6,266 bases of DNA. Source: a bacterium. Its GTDB lineage: Bacteria; SZUA-79; Acidulodesulfobacterales; Acidulodesulfobacteraceae. Shown here piece by piece: positions 5,572-6,266 of the stretch (positions are counted from its first letter, which is position 1; every line of letters begins with the position of its first letter). The notes under the pieces were generated by a model. That model made no database searches, was not told the origin of the DNA, and saw nothing but the letters and a program-made list of their open reading frames with translations. A program made the position numbers and the translations under genes. The DNA is taken from NCBI GenBank assembly GCA_021803845.1, contig JAJZLA010000107.1:1-6266 (forward strand). Reading direction: 5' to 3'.

Positions 5572-6266
5572 TCAGAAACTTATTATCACTTCTTTAATTG
5601 ATTTACTAGTAGCTTTGGAAACCGTAAAATTTATATTTTCTATGGTAAATTTTTCGCCTGAAACGGGTATGCGTCCAAGCCGGTCCATTATTAAACCCGA
5701 TACCGTTTCATATTCTGCTTCTTCATTGTTTAAGACGCTTAAGTTAAAAATCTCCGACAACTCGTCTATGGTTAACCGAGCATTTATCAGATAAGTATTT
5801 TTACCTATTTTTTTGTACATTGCTACTTCTTCGTCGGTTTCGTCCCTTATTTCGCCGACGATTTCTTCAAGAATATCTTCAAAAGTAATTATTCCGGAGG
5901 CGCCTCCGTACTCGTCCACTGCTACGACCATCTGCTGGCGGCTTTTTTGCATTTTCAGCATTATATTTGTTATCTTCAGTGTTTCGGGAATAAATAAAAC
6001 AGGTTTTGCAATCTCTCCTACGACTTTTTCGGCGTTTTTCGGATTAAATACGTCAAAAGCAAAAGCTAAACTCGAAATATTATCGATTCGTTCCGAATAA
6101 ACGGGAATTCTGGAATAGTTCGTGTCAGCAAAAATCTGCCTTGCTTTGTCTATACCGTCGTTTTCGTTAAGAGCTATAACGTTTATTAAAGGAATCATAA
6201 CGTCTTTTGCCGTTTTACCGCCGAATTCGAATATTCTTTTTATTATTTTTTTGTCGTATTCTTTAA
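5572..6266 (-). CDS. CNNM/CorC (HlyC) family protein, CBS pair and CorC-HlyC domain, 5' end outside window
   Basis: The frame is open to the right edge, so the start and presumably the N-terminal membrane domain lie outside; the ATG at 6198 is internal. The 22 codons before it (ending RIFEFGGKTAKDV) run into VMIPLINVIAL, the standard junction between membrane domain and CBS pair in this family. The 230 visible residues hold CBS 1 (~22-73, with SRIPVY), CBS 2 (~85-140, with VDEYGGASGIITFEDILEEIVGEI) and a C-terminal CorC/HlyC domain (~150-230, with AEYETVSGLIMDRLGRIP). The family is annotated as hemolysin-like or Mg2+/Co2+ efflux; characterised CNNM homologues are tied to Mg2+ export, with the CBS pair binding ATP-Mg. 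Full-length members are about 400-440 residues, so roughly half is visible. It converges on thioredoxin and shares the hairpin terminator. Confidence 0.9.
   Translation of the reverse strand, partial: KEYDKKIIKRIFEFGGKTAKDVMIPLINVIALNENDGIDKARQIFADTNYSRIPVYSERIDNISSLAFAFDVFNPKNAEKVVGEIAKPVLFIPETLKITNIMLKMQKSRQQMVVAVDEYGGASGIITFEDILEEIVGEIRDETDEEVAMYKKIGKNTYLINARLTIDELSEIFNLSVLNNEEAEYETVSGLIMDRLGRIPVSGEKFTIENINFTVSKATSKSIKEVIISF

Noticed and set aside
6196..6198. ATG taken as the start of the CNNM/CorC protein
   Set aside because: The frame stays open to the window edge and the upstream codons (RIFEFGGKTAKDV) match the family's linker before the CBS pair, so this Met is internal.

Overview
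The window is AT-rich, low-GC bacterial DNA with strong purine-rich ribosome binding sites. A lipobox lipoprotein at the left edge suggests a Gram-negative-type cell envelope. The Mrp protein with a Cys-Gly-Cys-rich N-terminus, the WCAPC thioredoxin and an unclassified radical SAM enzyme would suit an anaerobic or microaerophilic lineage, for example one of the AT-rich deltaproteobacterial-type groups. That placement is inference from style, not from a marker gene. No rRNA, tRNA, CRISPR array, integrase or transposase gene is visible.

Layout, left to right. (1) A + strand lipoprotein with a glycine-zipper segment, cut by the left edge. (2) A convergent - strand pair at about 733-2473: a regulator-like protein with two winged-helix domains and a C-terminal zinc ribbon, followed with an 8-nt overlap by plsY (glycerol-3-phosphate acyltransferase). 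(3) A 174-bp divergent intergenic region rich in inverted repeats. (4) A + strand radical SAM protein of unknown function with an unusual C-x8-C-x2-C cluster motif. (5) A 137-bp AT-only-rich gap holding an 18-bp perfect palindrome. (6) A + strand pair, mrp then thioredoxin, spaced 36 bp and probably co-transcribed. (7) A long hairpin with A8/T8 flanks, which is either a bidirectional terminator or a relic of a small palindromic element. (8) The C-terminal half of a - strand CNNM/CorC-type protein, whose 5' end runs off the right edge.

How the genes fit together: Mrp (Fe-S cluster carrier-type ATPase) and thioredoxin (thiol reductant) form a plausible redox/Fe-S module, and the radical SAM enzyme just upstream is itself a predicted Fe-S client. 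PlsY, the lipoprotein and the CNNM protein are envelope or membrane housekeeping. The part most likely to be undescribed is the divergent pair formed by the double winged-helix/zinc-ribbon protein and the unclassified radical SAM enzyme. Between them a perfect inverted repeat brackets a consensus TATAAT and runs into the enzyme's start codon.
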